Assembly: GCA_002401485.1 (NCBI GenBank)
Contig: NVTF01000063.1
Span: 1 to 45,942, forward strand
From: Elusimicrobiota bacterium
Lineage (GTDB): Bacteria > Elusimicrobiota > Elusimicrobia > UBA1565
Length of the DNA: 45,942 nt
Reading direction: 5' to 3'
In this document: positions 8,982-16,968 of the stretch, in pieces
Numbering within the stretch: the stretch's first letter is position 1
Layout: the number at the start of each line of letters is the position of its first letter
Program-made: the position numbers and the translations under genes
The notes under the pieces: model-generated
The model's database searches: none
Seen by the model: the letters and a program-made list of their open reading frames with translations, nothing else
What the model was told of the DNA's origin: nothing

Positions 8982-9068
8982 GGGGGTTCTCCGTGCGTCG
9001 AACGAATTGCAATATGATTCTAGCAATCATCTACCTCTAGTATATCCGACGGTGTCGATAAATTCTAC

Positions 9069-9725
9069 TCAGGAGGCTTTTTTTGCCAAGTTGTAGCCGT
9101 CTTGAAAATCGGCAGGAGGATCTGACTTGAACGTGAGGACTTCCCCATCGGGGAGGGAGATTTTTAACCGCTCCGCGTGCAGCAGCATGCGGGGAGCCTG
9201 TTCGCTCCCGTTTTTGTGGTAGAGGGGATCTCCGATGATGGGAAAACCAATCGACAATAAATGAACGCGGATCTGGTGTTGGCGTCCGGTTTCCGGAAAC
9301 GCATGCAGCAGTGTGGCCGTGTCATGCGTCTCAAGCGGGCGGTAGCGGGTCGTGGCATTTTTCCCGCGCGGATCTATGCCGATGCGGCCCGAGCCGAAGC
9401 GCCGGAGGGGTTGATCGACCGTTCCTGCCAATTCCAGCGCCCCCTGCACTACCGCGAGGTAGCGTTTTCCGATGCGGCGGGATTCAAATTGCGTGCAGAG
9501 CTCTTTGTGCATCGCTGGAGTTTTCGCGAACAGGACAACACCGCTGGTCTCGCGGTCTAGGCGGTGGACCACAAAGGGTTTGCGGTTGAGATAGGTCTGC
9601 ACCTGCGCGGCGAGGGGTTTTCCCTCCCCGTCTCCGCGCCCTTTCACAACAAGAACACCGGCTGGCTTTTCGACGGCGATCAGTCGATCATCTTCATGGA
9701 TAATGGAAAAGGATGCCTTGCTCAC
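9069..9725 (-). CDS. RluA-family pseudouridine synthase
   Basis: This 218-residue enzyme isomerises uridine to pseudouridine in rRNA or tRNA. The signature HRLDRETSG (about 54-62) contains the catalytic Asp. Downstream blocks KRYLAVVQG and GRQHQIRVHL match RluA/RluC/RluD. The protein starts directly at the catalytic domain and lacks an S4 RNA-binding domain, as do the short RluA-type members. The start is GTG at 9725, 16 bp after the stop of the unknown gene upstream, so the two may form an operon. Which RNA position is modified cannot be told from sequence alone. Confidence 0.88.
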   Translation of the reverse strand: MSKASFSIIHEDDRLIAVEKPAGVLVVKGRGDGEGKPLAAQVQTYLNRKPFVVHRLDRETSGVVLFAKTPAMHKELCTQFESRRIGKRYLAVVQGALELAGTVDQPLRRFGSGRIGIDPRGKNATTRYRPLETHDTATLLHAFPETGRQHQIRVHLLSIGFPIIGDPLYHKNGSEQAPRMLLHAERLKISLPDGEVLTFKSDPPADFQDGYNLAKKAS

Positions 9726-9741
9726 GTCGATATTCTACCTA

Positions 9742-10206
9742 TTAGGAAGGGGGCTGCCAGTTGGCCCCAACGAGGCCCTTCGCGCGCAATTCACGCCCGA
9801 CTCGCTCCAGGCCCGACGGATCCGTGCCATAGGTGCGTGCGAGGGCAATGACCGAATTTATGTGTTCAGCGGTATCTTCCGGGGTGCCCATGCGCCCGTC
9901 CAACCGTACGCGTATTTTTTGCCCCTCGATGGTGCCGAAGGTGATCTCGACATCCTTTCCGATTGTTCTCACCGAGGCGTCGTTAAAACTGATCCCGACG
10001 GCTTTAGGATGTCCGTCCTGCAGCGCATGTTTCCAGCGAAAAAAGGTGTTGTTGCGGTTGATCACGATTTGGCTGGGCACACTGCGGATCGCTATGCCGA
10101 GATCCATGATTGGTTCGGGGTCGAGCGGCGCTTCAGGAATCGGGCTCGACCATATTGAGTTTTTTAGTTCATCACGCAGCGCTTTGCCTGTACGGGCGCC
10201 GCCCAT
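9742..10206 (-). CDS. Hypothetical protein, 154 residues
   Basis: I do not recognise this family. There is no clear signal peptide or membrane helix. The middle (about 40-105) alternates short beta-like strands (SQIVINRNNTFFRW, EITFGTIEGQKIRVRL) and resembles a small beta-rich domain, while the C-terminus is helical. It reads as a real gene because codon use matches its neighbours and it sits 16 bp before the pseudouridine synthase gene on the same strand. The ATG at 10206 has no obvious ribosome-binding site, so the start is uncertain. Confidence 0.5.
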   Translation of the reverse strand: MGGARTGKALRDELKNSIWSSPIPEAPLDPEPIMDLGIAIRSVPSQIVINRNNTFFRWKHALQDGHPKAVGISFNDASVRTIGKDVEITFGTIEGQKIRVRLDGRMGTPEDTAEHINSVIALARTYGTDPSGLERVGRELRAKGLVGANWQPPS

Positions 10207-10273
10207 AAAATTGAGAACGCGAGAATCGATCGCATACGGTTATAGAATTACGACTTTTTAGAAAAGGCTACAG

Positions 10274-10376
10274 GGGCGGGAGGCCTAGGCGGCGGGCGGC
10301 AATAGGCCTGCCCAAACGAATTTTTAAGGAAGCGCTTAAAAAATAAGCGCTATTCACCCGTATCAATACGGGTGAA
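10274..10376. promoter_or_regulatory. Three consecutive inverted repeats in a divergent intergenic region
   Basis: Between the divergent genes at 10206 and 10476 are three stem-loops in a row. The first is AGGCCTA/TAGGCCT (10281-10287 with 10303-10309), extended by GGGC/GCCC. The second is AGCGCTTA/TAAGCGCT (10331-10338 with 10344-10351, A5 loop). The third is TTCACCCGTAT/ATACGGGTGAA (10353-10363 with 10366-10376), a perfect 11-bp dyad with a 2-base gap. They could be operators, transcript ends or an RNA leader for the DoxX-like gene. No T tract follows the third stem on plus. No gene was seen in 10207-10475. Confidence 0.5.
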
Positions 10377-10475
10377 AAAGCCTTCAAAAATAAGGATTTC
10401 TCTGAAAATCCGATTCGTGCAGCGAGTCAAAAGCGAAATGCACCTGACCCGGCCCCCTTTTTATATTATTCACGG

Positions 10476-10868
10476 ATGTCCAGTGCGGGGTTGCACCTTG
10501 TGGGCCGTGTTTGCATCGCGGCGCTGTTTTTTATGGCCGGCGTGTCTCATTTTACGATGACCTCTAAATACGTGGAGATGCTGCCGAAGGGTTGGAAATA
10601 CGTGCCGGGTCTCATCTATGTCACGGGGGTGTTGGAGATTCTTGGAGCGATCGGAATCCTGGTGCCGCACACCACGCTCCTGACGGGCAATTGCCTGATT
10701 GCTTTCCTCATGTGTGTTCTCCCCGCTAATATCTACGCGTCGTATGCGCGGGTGGAATTGGGCGGCGGAGAACTAGGCCTTAAGGCCTTGTTGTTTCGCG
10801 TGCCGCTGCAGTTCTTGCTCATCGCCTGGATATACAGAGTGACCGGCCAGACGTGGATTCGTTTCTGA
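10476..10868 (+). CDS. DoxX-like four-helix membrane protein
   Basis: The 130-residue product has four hydrophobic segments (about 8-25, 42-62, 66-85 and 100-120). Features typical of the DoxX/DoxX-like family are the FFMAGVSHF segment at the end of helix 1, GVLEILGAIGIL in helix 2-3 and the PANIYASY turn. DoxX proteins are inner-membrane proteins variously linked to quinone redox chemistry and oxidative stress; the exact role here is unknown. The gene is convergent with the large fusion gene that ends at 10884 and stands alone downstream of three inverted repeats. The ATG at 10476 has no strong ribosome-binding site. Confidence 0.75.
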   Translation: MSSAGLHLVGRVCIAALFFMAGVSHFTMTSKYVEMLPKGWKYVPGLIYVTGVLEILGAIGILVPHTTLLTGNCLIAFLMCVLPANIYASYARVELGGGELGLKALLFRVPLQFLLIAWIYRVTGQTWIRF

Positions 10869-10883
10869 GCTAGACCGCCGGCT

Positions 10884-13800
10884 CTACTGGACCGGAGGCG
10901 CGCTGTCGGCAACTTCCTTGAGTTTTGCAAAGAAGGCGTCTATGGTGCCCGCCACCGGAGTCCACGCGAAAATCGTTGTGCTGCCGGCGAAGAGGTTGCT
11001 GACCTTGCCGTCCCGGTCGATGAGGTCAAAGCGCAGGCTGTCGGCATAGTCGTGAAACGACTCGCGATATCGCTTCAAATAGAAATAGGCGGTGGCCCGC
11101 TGATCATAGGCTTGGGAAAACCCCGGATCCCAGCTGAGTGCGTTTGAAAACGCTGAGAGTGCTGCGCGGTAGTGTTTCCCCTGCATTGCTTTGATGCCGT
11201 CGTTATACCACGAGACCGCCTGGCGCCGCGCCTTTTTTCCGGGATCCCCCGGATGAGCCGACTCCGTTTTCGGTTTCAAGTACAACGCCTCGAACACCGG
11301 TCCCAACGCATCGGGACTTAGCGAGGCGCTGGTCATTTTTGTGTAGAGCAGCCGTAAATTCGTGAATTGACGGGAGCTGAGGACCTGGAGGCGAAGTCCC
11401 TCGTTGAAGTCCTTTTCCACTCCGCCTCTATCATCCATTTGTTTGCGGGTGTACGCGCGCCCAAACCAAGCGGTTGTAGTGGTGGGGTCCAGTTGAAGCA
11501 CGCGACCGAAGTAAATTTCCGCTGCTTTAAAGTTGTTTCGGTCGACGGATTGGCGCGCCCGGTATAAATAAACACTCTTGAGGAATGGTAGATCCGCCGA
11601 CACGGCGGTTTTCTGTTCGCTGCTCAGAGACTCTTCAATCTTTTCCCAGGCTTGTTTCGCTTCGCCCCATGGGTCGATCAGGTAAGCCGCTCGAAGGTTT
11701 GCGGCTCCGCCCAGCGGGTCGCCCTCTTTAATCTTCGCGTTTGCCGTGTTGTGAAAGGATGCGCTGAGATTTTTGAAGGTCACGCGGAGTATCTCGATCT
11801 CTCGTGAAGAATGATTGCGTTCTCTTTTCCAGAGCAGGGACAGGAGTTTCATGTATTCGGCCGAGGCGGATTCGTATTGTCCTGATTCGAAGAGGGCGCC
11901 TGCGAAACGAAATCGGACAAGAGCGTCCTGAGGGCGCAGTGACACGAGCTTTTTATAATGGCGGCTCGCTGCACGGGGGCGTTTCATTTTAAGCGCAAGA
12001 TTTCCCCACAGCCGGTGCCACGGCGAGCCAATGACTTTTCCGAGCAGGCGTGCATTCCATGTATAGGCTTTTTGGTACCACGAGCCCTTGAAGAAGCGCT
12101 GCACGCGCTCTTGGGCGAGGTTCGAGACCGCTGGGATCCATCGTATGGGATTACGGCTTTTTCGCAGGGGCTCCAGGACGAGGTCCTCAAAACGCGCCTC
12201 TATCGTTTGTGGGCTCAGGCTGCGGCCGTGGTCGATCCAAAGATCTTCATATTCAGCAACAAAATCACCCCAGCCTTCATGCAGCATCGATAAGGTGTGT
12301 TTGCGGGCAAAGGGGATGGCGAGTCCTCTAAAGACGCGTGCGCGCATTTCGAAATACCGTGTCCTCACCGGTTCCAGGAGTTTGTCTTTATCACGGATTT
12401 CGGCGCGCTGCCGCCGTTGGGCGTTGGAAGCGCGTTTTTGAAGCCTGCGGAGGGTGCGGCGTGCCTTCCCGCTTCCAACCTCCGGCCCCTCGTTGGAGGC
12501 GGCGAGTGTCAGGACCGCCAGTTCGTCTTCTGTGGCGTTCTTCACGACAAGCTCATCTTGGAGTGAGAGGAAAACACGAGAGCTCCCCGGTTCTCCCTGC
12601 CGGGCAGCACGTCCGCGGTATTGCAGATCGACACGCACGGTCGAGGCTCGACCGGTAAGAATGACGTGCAGGCCGCCGGCCTTCAGGGCTTCTAGTTTTG
12701 GGCGAATGTCCGTCCCGCGTCCGGCGAGCTGCGTTGCCACCGTGATCGCTCCCGGATTGCCCGCCCGGGCGATAATATTTTTTTCGCTTTCGACCTGCGC
12801 TCCGTTGAGCAGGGAATACGCCTGATTCGCTGCGTCCAGCATCTTTGCGATGCGTACCGATTCCCCAAGATCCTTCGCTCCGATCAAAGCGGGCCGACCC
12901 GCCTTGCGGGCTGCAAGCGCGTCCGCAACCACCGCTTCGAGCTTGGCTTCGTACGTTGCAAACAATCTATCGGGCAGGTCTTTGCGGACCGAAGGGCGGT
13001 GGGAGGGAATCCGGATTGTCTGAAGGTCGTAAACCTCGCGAAACTCCGCATCGGCGGTTCCGAGTGTTCCTGTGATTCCGGCGAGTTTCCCGTAGAGGTG
13101 GAGGTACCCGTCCAGCGCGATGTGCGACGAGAGGCGGTGGTCCGAATCAGGTTTGAGGCCTTCCTTCAATTCCACGAACCGATGCAGCCCGCCATCCCAA
13201 TGCCGACCGAACTGCAGTCGTCCGGTATGCGGGTCCAGGATGATGACCGTGTCCTTGAGCACGACGTAATCTTTATTGAGTCGGAGTAGGAATTTAGCCT
13301 TGAGCGCGTTGCGGGCGTACATCTCGAGGTGCTTCCAGTTCTGGAATTGGGAACCGATTCCTTTCAGCATGGCGAGCCGGGATTTGGAGGCCTCGGTCAG
13401 CCGGACCTTGTCGGCCCTTTTGTCTAAAATGAAGTCCTCTCCTTCTTTCCAGTCGGAGACGAGATTGCTCAGGTACTCATACGACACGCCGCCCCGTTTC
13501 GACGCTGAGACGATTCGGTAGTCGCTATTGGCTTCTTCCAGCAGTTCCGCGTCGGCTTCATCAACGATGGCGAAGGATTTTTCGCGCCGTTTCATTTTCC
13601 AGCCCGCGGACTGATCGGCGTCCTGATCGAAGAGGTGGTCGAAAATATAATCGCGGCTCGCGCCGTAGATCAGGTCAGAACCTTCATACGCTTCTTTGCG
13701 CGAGACCCGCGCGAAATTACGCTCGTAGGAGTCCCGCTGACGGGCACCGCCTTTCTGGAAGAGGTAGGCCTCATCGCGGCCTTGCAATACGCCTACCGTC

Positions 13801-15143
13801 ATGCCGAGCATCCGAAACACGCGCCCGATCTCATCGGCGTCGCGCAGGGCGAGATAGGAGTTAAACGTATAAACATCAACGGGCGCCGAGAGGGCGTTGA
13901 GGTAGGCGGCCATCCCAATCGAGAGCGTTTTGCCCTCGCCGGTTTTCTGCTGCAGCACACGTCCCTGATGGATGCCGATAGCGGCCGCGATTTGTTCGAC
14001 GTAGGGCCGTTTCCCAAGTGTGCGCGCCATCACTTCGCGAGCGGCCGCGTAGGCATCGGGCAGGACGTCGCTTAAAGATTCTCCGCGTTTAATGCGCGCG
14101 CGCAATTTGCCCGTCATACGTCCGAGTTCTTCGGAGGTCAGGGCCTTATAGTGTTCTTCTCGCTCCAGTACCGCACGGGTTGCCTGCGACAACGTGATCC
14201 TGTCCTCCTCGGATCCCTTCAGTTTCGCGAGCCGCGCCTCGAGATCGGAATAATCCTGTGCCGGGACAGAGGCACTACGGTTGTCGGCAGCGAGATCAGC
14301 GGCCGAGAGTCCTTGAGGTCGCAGCTGCTCCTTCTTCCACGCCCGCCACGCCTTGCGGATGTTGTATCCGTCCGTGTCTCCCCGTTCTCCGAGCACCTTC
14401 ATTAATGTCCCGCGTGAAGAAGAAAGAGGGATCAGGTTTGTTGCGCCGAAATACAGGTTGAGTCCGGCATAGGCCCAGAGTACACCCTCTGTGAGCAGTT
14501 CCACCGAGCCAAAAACCGCCGTCGCCGCAGCGGCTCCCGCCAAGATGAAGTTGAAGGCCGGACCTGCGGCGGAGATCGTAATTTTAGCCGGATACGAAAG
14601 AGAATCATGGTCTGAAACAAGGACCTTCGAGACGCGCATCTCTGCGGGGCGTTTGGCGAGTCGTGCGGCAAGCCAATGGCCGGTCTCATGGAAAATCGAA
14701 CTTGCCGGAACAATAACGGCTAAAGCGGCGATCGGCGCCCAGATGTTTTGCTCGGCCCCGTCGAAATGAACGCGGGACGCAGTTGTTGGTTTCTTCTTCG
14801 CCGCGCGTTCAACCGTGATGAGACTCTTGCGAACGGCAATCGCGTTCTTATTTCTTCCCGGGGAGCGTGCCGCTGCAGCCTTTTGGGGGGCAGCCGCTCT
14901 CGGCAGTTGTATCGGCGAGAGAGTGGGGAGGGTGGTGCCAGCGGGGCTCAGAGTCGGCAGCGTGGGCGCTAACGTGATGAGTCCGGCAGTAAGTTTTGGG
15001 ATTGCTTGGAAACTTGCAGGTGTTTGCAGGCTTGCGCGCGGCTGCATGACAATCCGTCGCGCGGCCGCCGAGCTCGGGGTTAATAGGGCGCAAATGAGCA
15101 GCCCCGCTATGAATTTATTCAATCCCGGAAAAGATTTTCCCAC
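10884..15143 (-). CDS. Site-2-protease / SecA-like ATPase / TPR fusion protein
   Basis: This 1419-residue chain starts with a signal-like segment (about 8-26) and a Leu/Pro/Ala-rich leader. A peptidase M50 domain follows: zinc motif HETGH (152-156) in the first core helix, two more helices, NLIPL and a later TDGYN that may supply the third ligand. Residues about 300-950 are SecA-like: Walker A KTGEGKT (about 400), DEAD-type VDEADAE (about 527), a preprotein-crosslinking-like region with DPHTGRLQFGRHWDGGLH, then ITGTLGT, ATQLAGRGTDI and YRGRAARQGEPGSSR. The C-terminus (about 1080-1400) is TPR. Housekeeping SecA (about 850-900 residues) lacks the protease and TPRs and ends in a zinc-binding tail not seen here. 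M50 topology would place the SecA part in the cytosol. GTG 15143 has a weak GGA site. A protease-coupled translocation or extraction machine is an inference. Confidence 0.88.
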   Translation of the reverse strand: MGKSFPGLNKFIAGLLICALLTPSSAAARRIVMQPRASLQTPASFQAIPKLTAGLITLAPTLPTLSPAGTTLPTLSPIQLPRAAAPQKAAAARSPGRNKNAIAVRKSLITVERAAKKKPTTASRVHFDGAEQNIWAPIAALAVIVPASSIFHETGHWLAARLAKRPAEMRVSKVLVSDHDSLSYPAKITISAAGPAFNFILAGAAAATAVFGSVELLTEGVLWAYAGLNLYFGATNLIPLSSSRGTLMKVLGERGDTDGYNIRKAWRAWKKEQLRPQGLSAADLAADNRSASVPAQDYSDLEARLAKLKGSEEDRITLSQATRAVLEREEHYKALTSEELGRMTGKLRARIKRGESLSDVLPDAYAAAREVMARTLGKRPYVEQIAAAIGIHQGRVLQQKTGEGKTLSIGMAAYLNALSAPVDVYTFNSYLALRDADEIGRVFRMLGMTVGVLQGRDEAYLFQKGGARQRDSYERNFARVSRKEAYEGSDLIYGASRDYIFDHLFDQDADQSAGWKMKRREKSFAIVDEADAELLEEANSDYRIVSASKRGGVSYEYLSNLVSDWKEGEDFILDKRADKVRLTEASKSRLAMLKGIGSQFQNWKHLEMYARNALKAKFLLRLNKDYVVLKDTVIILDPHTGRLQFGRHWDGGLHRFVELKEGLKPDSDHRLSSHIALDGYLHLYGKLAGITGTLGTADAEFREVYDLQTIRIPSHRPSVRKDLPDRLFATYEAKLEAVVADALAARKAGRPALIGAKDLGESVRIAKMLDAANQAYSLLNGAQVESEKNIIARAGNPGAITVATQLAGRGTDIRPKLEALKAGGLHVILTGRASTVRVDLQYRGRAARQGEPGSSRVFLSLQDELVVKNATEDELAVLTLAASNEGPEVGSGKARRTLRRLQKRASNAQRRQRAEIRDKDKLLEPVRTRYFEMRARVFRGLAIPFARKHTLSMLHEGWGDFVAEYEDLWIDHGRSLSPQTIEARFEDLVLEPLRKSRNPIRWIPAVSNLAQERVQRFFKGSWYQKAYTWNARLLGKVIGSPWHRLWGNLALKMKRPRAASRHYKKLVSLRPQDALVRFRFAGALFESGQYESASAEYMKLLSLLWKRERNHSSREIEILRVTFKNLSASFHNTANAKIKEGDPLGGAANLRAAYLIDPWGEAKQAWEKIEESLSSEQKTAVSADLPFLKSVYLYRARQSVDRNNFKAAEIYFGRVLQLDPTTTTAWFGRAYTRKQMDDRGGVEKDFNEGLRLQVLSSRQFTNLRLLYTKMTSASLSPDALGPVFEALYLKPKTESAHPGDPGKKARRQAVSWYNDGIKAMQGKHYRAALSAFSNALSWDPGFSQAYDQRATAYFYLKRYRESFHDYADSLRFDLIDRDGKVSNLFAGSTTIFAWTPVAGTIDAFFAKLKEVADSAPPVQ

Positions 15144-15211
15144 GTTCCGATTTTAGCCAAGACGCTGAAGCTGTGGATTGAGTCCTCGGGGCACGGCGAT
15201 TGCGGTAGGAT

Positions 15212-15235
15212 GCCTAGTAGAATCTGGGTCCTAGG
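15212..15235 (-). promoter_or_regulatory. Upstream element GCCTAG-N7-TGGGTCCTAGG (copy B)
   Basis: This copy lies 68 bp upstream of the GTG start of the protease-SecA fusion gene and matches copy A (3988-4011) at all fixed positions and in spacing; one more G extends the match. The half sites CCTAG and CTAGG form a dyad with 13 bases between them. Downstream of both copies, GACTCAA also occurs at nearly the same offset. It lies in the divergent region that also contains a sigma-54-like promoter on the other strand. Confidence 0.6.
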
Positions 15236-15242
15236 GAGGGGT

Positions 15243-15258
15243 TGGCATATAAATTGCA
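15243..15258 (+). promoter_or_regulatory. Sigma-54-type -24/-12 promoter match
   Basis: TTGGCATATAAATTGCA fits the consensus YTGGCAC-N5-TTGCW, with exactly ten bases between the GG and GC doublets. It points to the small membrane-protein gene whose ATG is at 15270. The predicted transcript start would be about 15269, almost at that ATG, so the message would be leaderless or the real start lies further in. A sigma-54-like gene follows about 600 bp downstream. Confidence 0.45.
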
Positions 15259-15269
15259 CCGCATGGTGC

Positions 15270-15584
15270 ATGAACAACGAAGCCGTTAAATTCATAACTC
15301 TCGCGACCATTGCTCACGCCGCGCTCACTCTTCTTTCCCTACTTTCCATTCTTCTAGTGGTGACTCCGGGATTTGGAATCGGCGCTGCCCCTCCGACCGG
15401 TGCGATGCTGGTGATTGCTCTTTCCTTCGTTCTAAGAATGCCCGTCATGGTCCCGCTTATGCTCATGGGAATCGAGTTTCCTGGATCATGGGGATTCATC
15501 CCCATATTATTGAATAGCTCTGTTTGGGCGGTGGCCGCATGGCTTTTATTCCATCGGAGAAGACAGCCCTCCAGGTTCCCATAG
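15270..15584 (+). CDS. Small multi-helix membrane protein, unknown
   Basis: The product of about 104 residues from ATG 15270 contains three hydrophobic segments: about 8-33, 45-65 and 78-95. A central PPTGAMLVIALSF segment suggests a re-entrant or paired helix. The tail is basic (HRRRQPSRF), as expected for a cytosolic C-terminus. No family is recognised. The frame is also open upstream to 15210, but that would place the start inside the possible sigma-54 promoter and copy B, so the later ATG is preferred. No ribosome-binding site is visible. Its relation to the downstream sigma-54 gene is unknown. Confidence 0.45.
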   Translation: MNNEAVKFITLATIAHAALTLLSLLSILLVVTPGFGIGAAPPTGAMLVIALSFVLRMPVMVPLMLMGIEFPGSWGFIPILLNSSVWAVAAWLLFHRRRQPSRFP

Positions 15585-15708
15585 TTTCTTCGGCGGATTC
15601 GTGAATTAACGGAATTAAGTTTCGGGCAGCGGGACCCTATGCACGAAGAGAGGATGAATTCGGAGCGAGAGGGAGTGATCGAAATACGTCGACGCTGTCC
15701 GAGGAGGT

Positions 15709-15818
15709 ATTGTGCTACCCGGGGAGATAGCAGAATTTGGATCGATATGATTGTGCTACCTGGGGAGATAGCAGAATTTTCGCCGGGGATATTGTGCTAC
15801 CCGGGGAGATAGCAGAAT
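15709..15818. repeat. Three 28-bp dyad repeats with 41-bp period
   Basis: Copies at 15709-15736, 15750-15777 and 15791-15818 read ATTGTGCTACCCGGGGAGAT followed by AGCAGAAT; copy 2 differs by one base (C to T). The intervals are exactly 13 bp and unrelated in sequence. Within each copy TGCTA and TAGCA form a dyad around a 10-base centre, extended by ATT/AAT. The 41-bp period is close to four helical turns, so bound proteins would sit on one face of the DNA. They end about 50 bp before the RpoN-like gene and are likely operators or upstream activator sites. The rest of 15585-15870 holds no gene that I can see. Confidence 0.85.
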
Positions 15819-15870
15819 ATGAATTGGTAACTCCCTATGGGGAAAGGGTGGTGGGGGTATTTCTTCGTTG

Positions 15871-16968
15871 ATGCTACGGAAACTTGGGAAACTGCCCTCT
15901 GGCGAAATCCAGCACCCTGCGCTATCCTCATTCCTGATGCCCAGACTGTCCCAAAAAATTTCGCCTTCTTTGTATGGACGCATGAAGCTCGCCCGTCTCC
16001 TAGAGATGAGTGATGGGGAGTTGGCGGTCATGGCCGGCAAGCTTGAAAGAGACCCCCGCTTTGAGACCCTGATCGGTTCGGGTGCGATATCGGTCAAACC
16101 CTTTGGGAGGGCGTTTTTTGCGACGCGCAAATTTGCCGGACAGTCTCTCACCAATGCCGCCGAAGGTGTATCCGCGTTGCTGAATGCCAATGCCAAACCC
16201 GTGGCTCTCATGAAGCGGATTGGCCAGAAAAAACTTCAGCGGCTCTTCCTTTCCGATTCCCCAATTCCGGACGCGCAGCGTGCTAAGGAAACAGGGCTCA
16301 GCTCTGCCGATGTGCAGCTCCTGCGCCGTTTCCTCGATGAGGTATTTGTTCGAGAGGAATTTGCCGCGAAACCGGAGGCGGCGGCGCCGAAGGTTTTCAG
16401 TACGGTGGCGGGAATTGTTGTGGATGAGGGGCGTCCGTCTCTTCGATTTTTTAATCGAGAGGTCTGGAAGGGACGTTATGCGATCGATGACGATCAATTG
16501 AAGGTCCATTTACACGGCCTACCGGGAGAGGAGCGGGAGCGCATGCAAAAATACATCGCTCGACTTTCCCATGTGGACAGACGTAAAACAACCCTGTATC
16601 GAGTCCTTGAAACCCTGATGGATGCCCAGTCCGCTTTTCTGATATCCGGTGACCCGTGCCGGCGCCAGCCCTTGACGCAAAGGTCGCTTGCCACCGCTGT
16701 CGATGCGGACCCGAGTGTGATCAATCGACTCATCTCGAACAAAGCAATCGCGCTGCCCTGGGGGACCGAAGCACCGATTAAATGCCTCGTGCCCAGTGGT
16801 AAGACGCTTGCGCGCGAGACCGTGGGTTCTTTGGCCAAGGAAAGAGCGGAGCTGTCGGATGAAGGGCTTCGTTGCCTGCTCGCCAAGCAGTATCAGATCC
16901 ATCTCTCGCGACGCTCCGTCGCCCAGTATCGTTGGGAACTCGGCCTTGGGGGGCGAGGCCGCCGATGA
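15871..16968 (+). CDS. rpoN: Divergent RNA polymerase sigma-54 factor (RpoN-like)
   Basis: The N-terminal part resembles sigma-54 region I: LSQKISPSL and LLEMSDGEL followed by LERDPRFETL, where standard proteins have LTPQL, LL-LS-EL and EENPLLE. The core-binding region runs from about 175 to 255 and includes RRKTTLYRVLETLMDAQSAF. A helix-turn-helix region SVINRLISNKAI replaces the usual STVSR-KY pattern. The C-terminal RpoN box reads SRRSVAQYRWELG, close to the canonical ARRTVAKYRE. At 365 residues it is shorter than usual (about 430-500). Start is uncertain: ATG 15871 is given, but ATG 15937 begins exactly at region I. Sigma-54 directs polymerase to -24/-12 promoters and needs an AAA+ activator; one is encoded at 36443. 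The histidine-kinase gene overlaps its stop by ATGA. It may be an alternative paralogue rather than the main RpoN. Confidence 0.75.
   Translation: MLRKLGKLPSGEIQHPALSSFLMPRLSQKISPSLYGRMKLARLLEMSDGELAVMAGKLERDPRFETLIGSGAISVKPFGRAFFATRKFAGQSLTNAAEGVSALLNANAKPVALMKRIGQKKLQRLFLSDSPIPDAQRAKETGLSSADVQLLRRFLDEVFVREEFAAKPEAAAPKVFSTVAGIVVDEGRPSLRFFNREVWKGRYAIDDDQLKVHLHGLPGEERERMQKYIARLSHVDRRKTTLYRVLETLMDAQSAFLISGDPCRRQPLTQRSLATAVDADPSVINRLISNKAIALPWGTEAPIKCLVPSGKTLARETVGSLAKERAELSDEGLRCLLAKQYQIHLSRRSVAQYRWELGLGGRGRR

Noticed and set aside
10884-15143. Housekeeping SecA
   Set aside because: The protein carries a protease domain, leader and TPRs and lacks a visible C-terminal zinc-binding tail; it is more likely a specialised paralogue.
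15709-15818. CRISPR array
   Set aside because: Only three repeats, intervals of 13 bp, and internal dyad symmetry without cas genes; an operator array is more likely.
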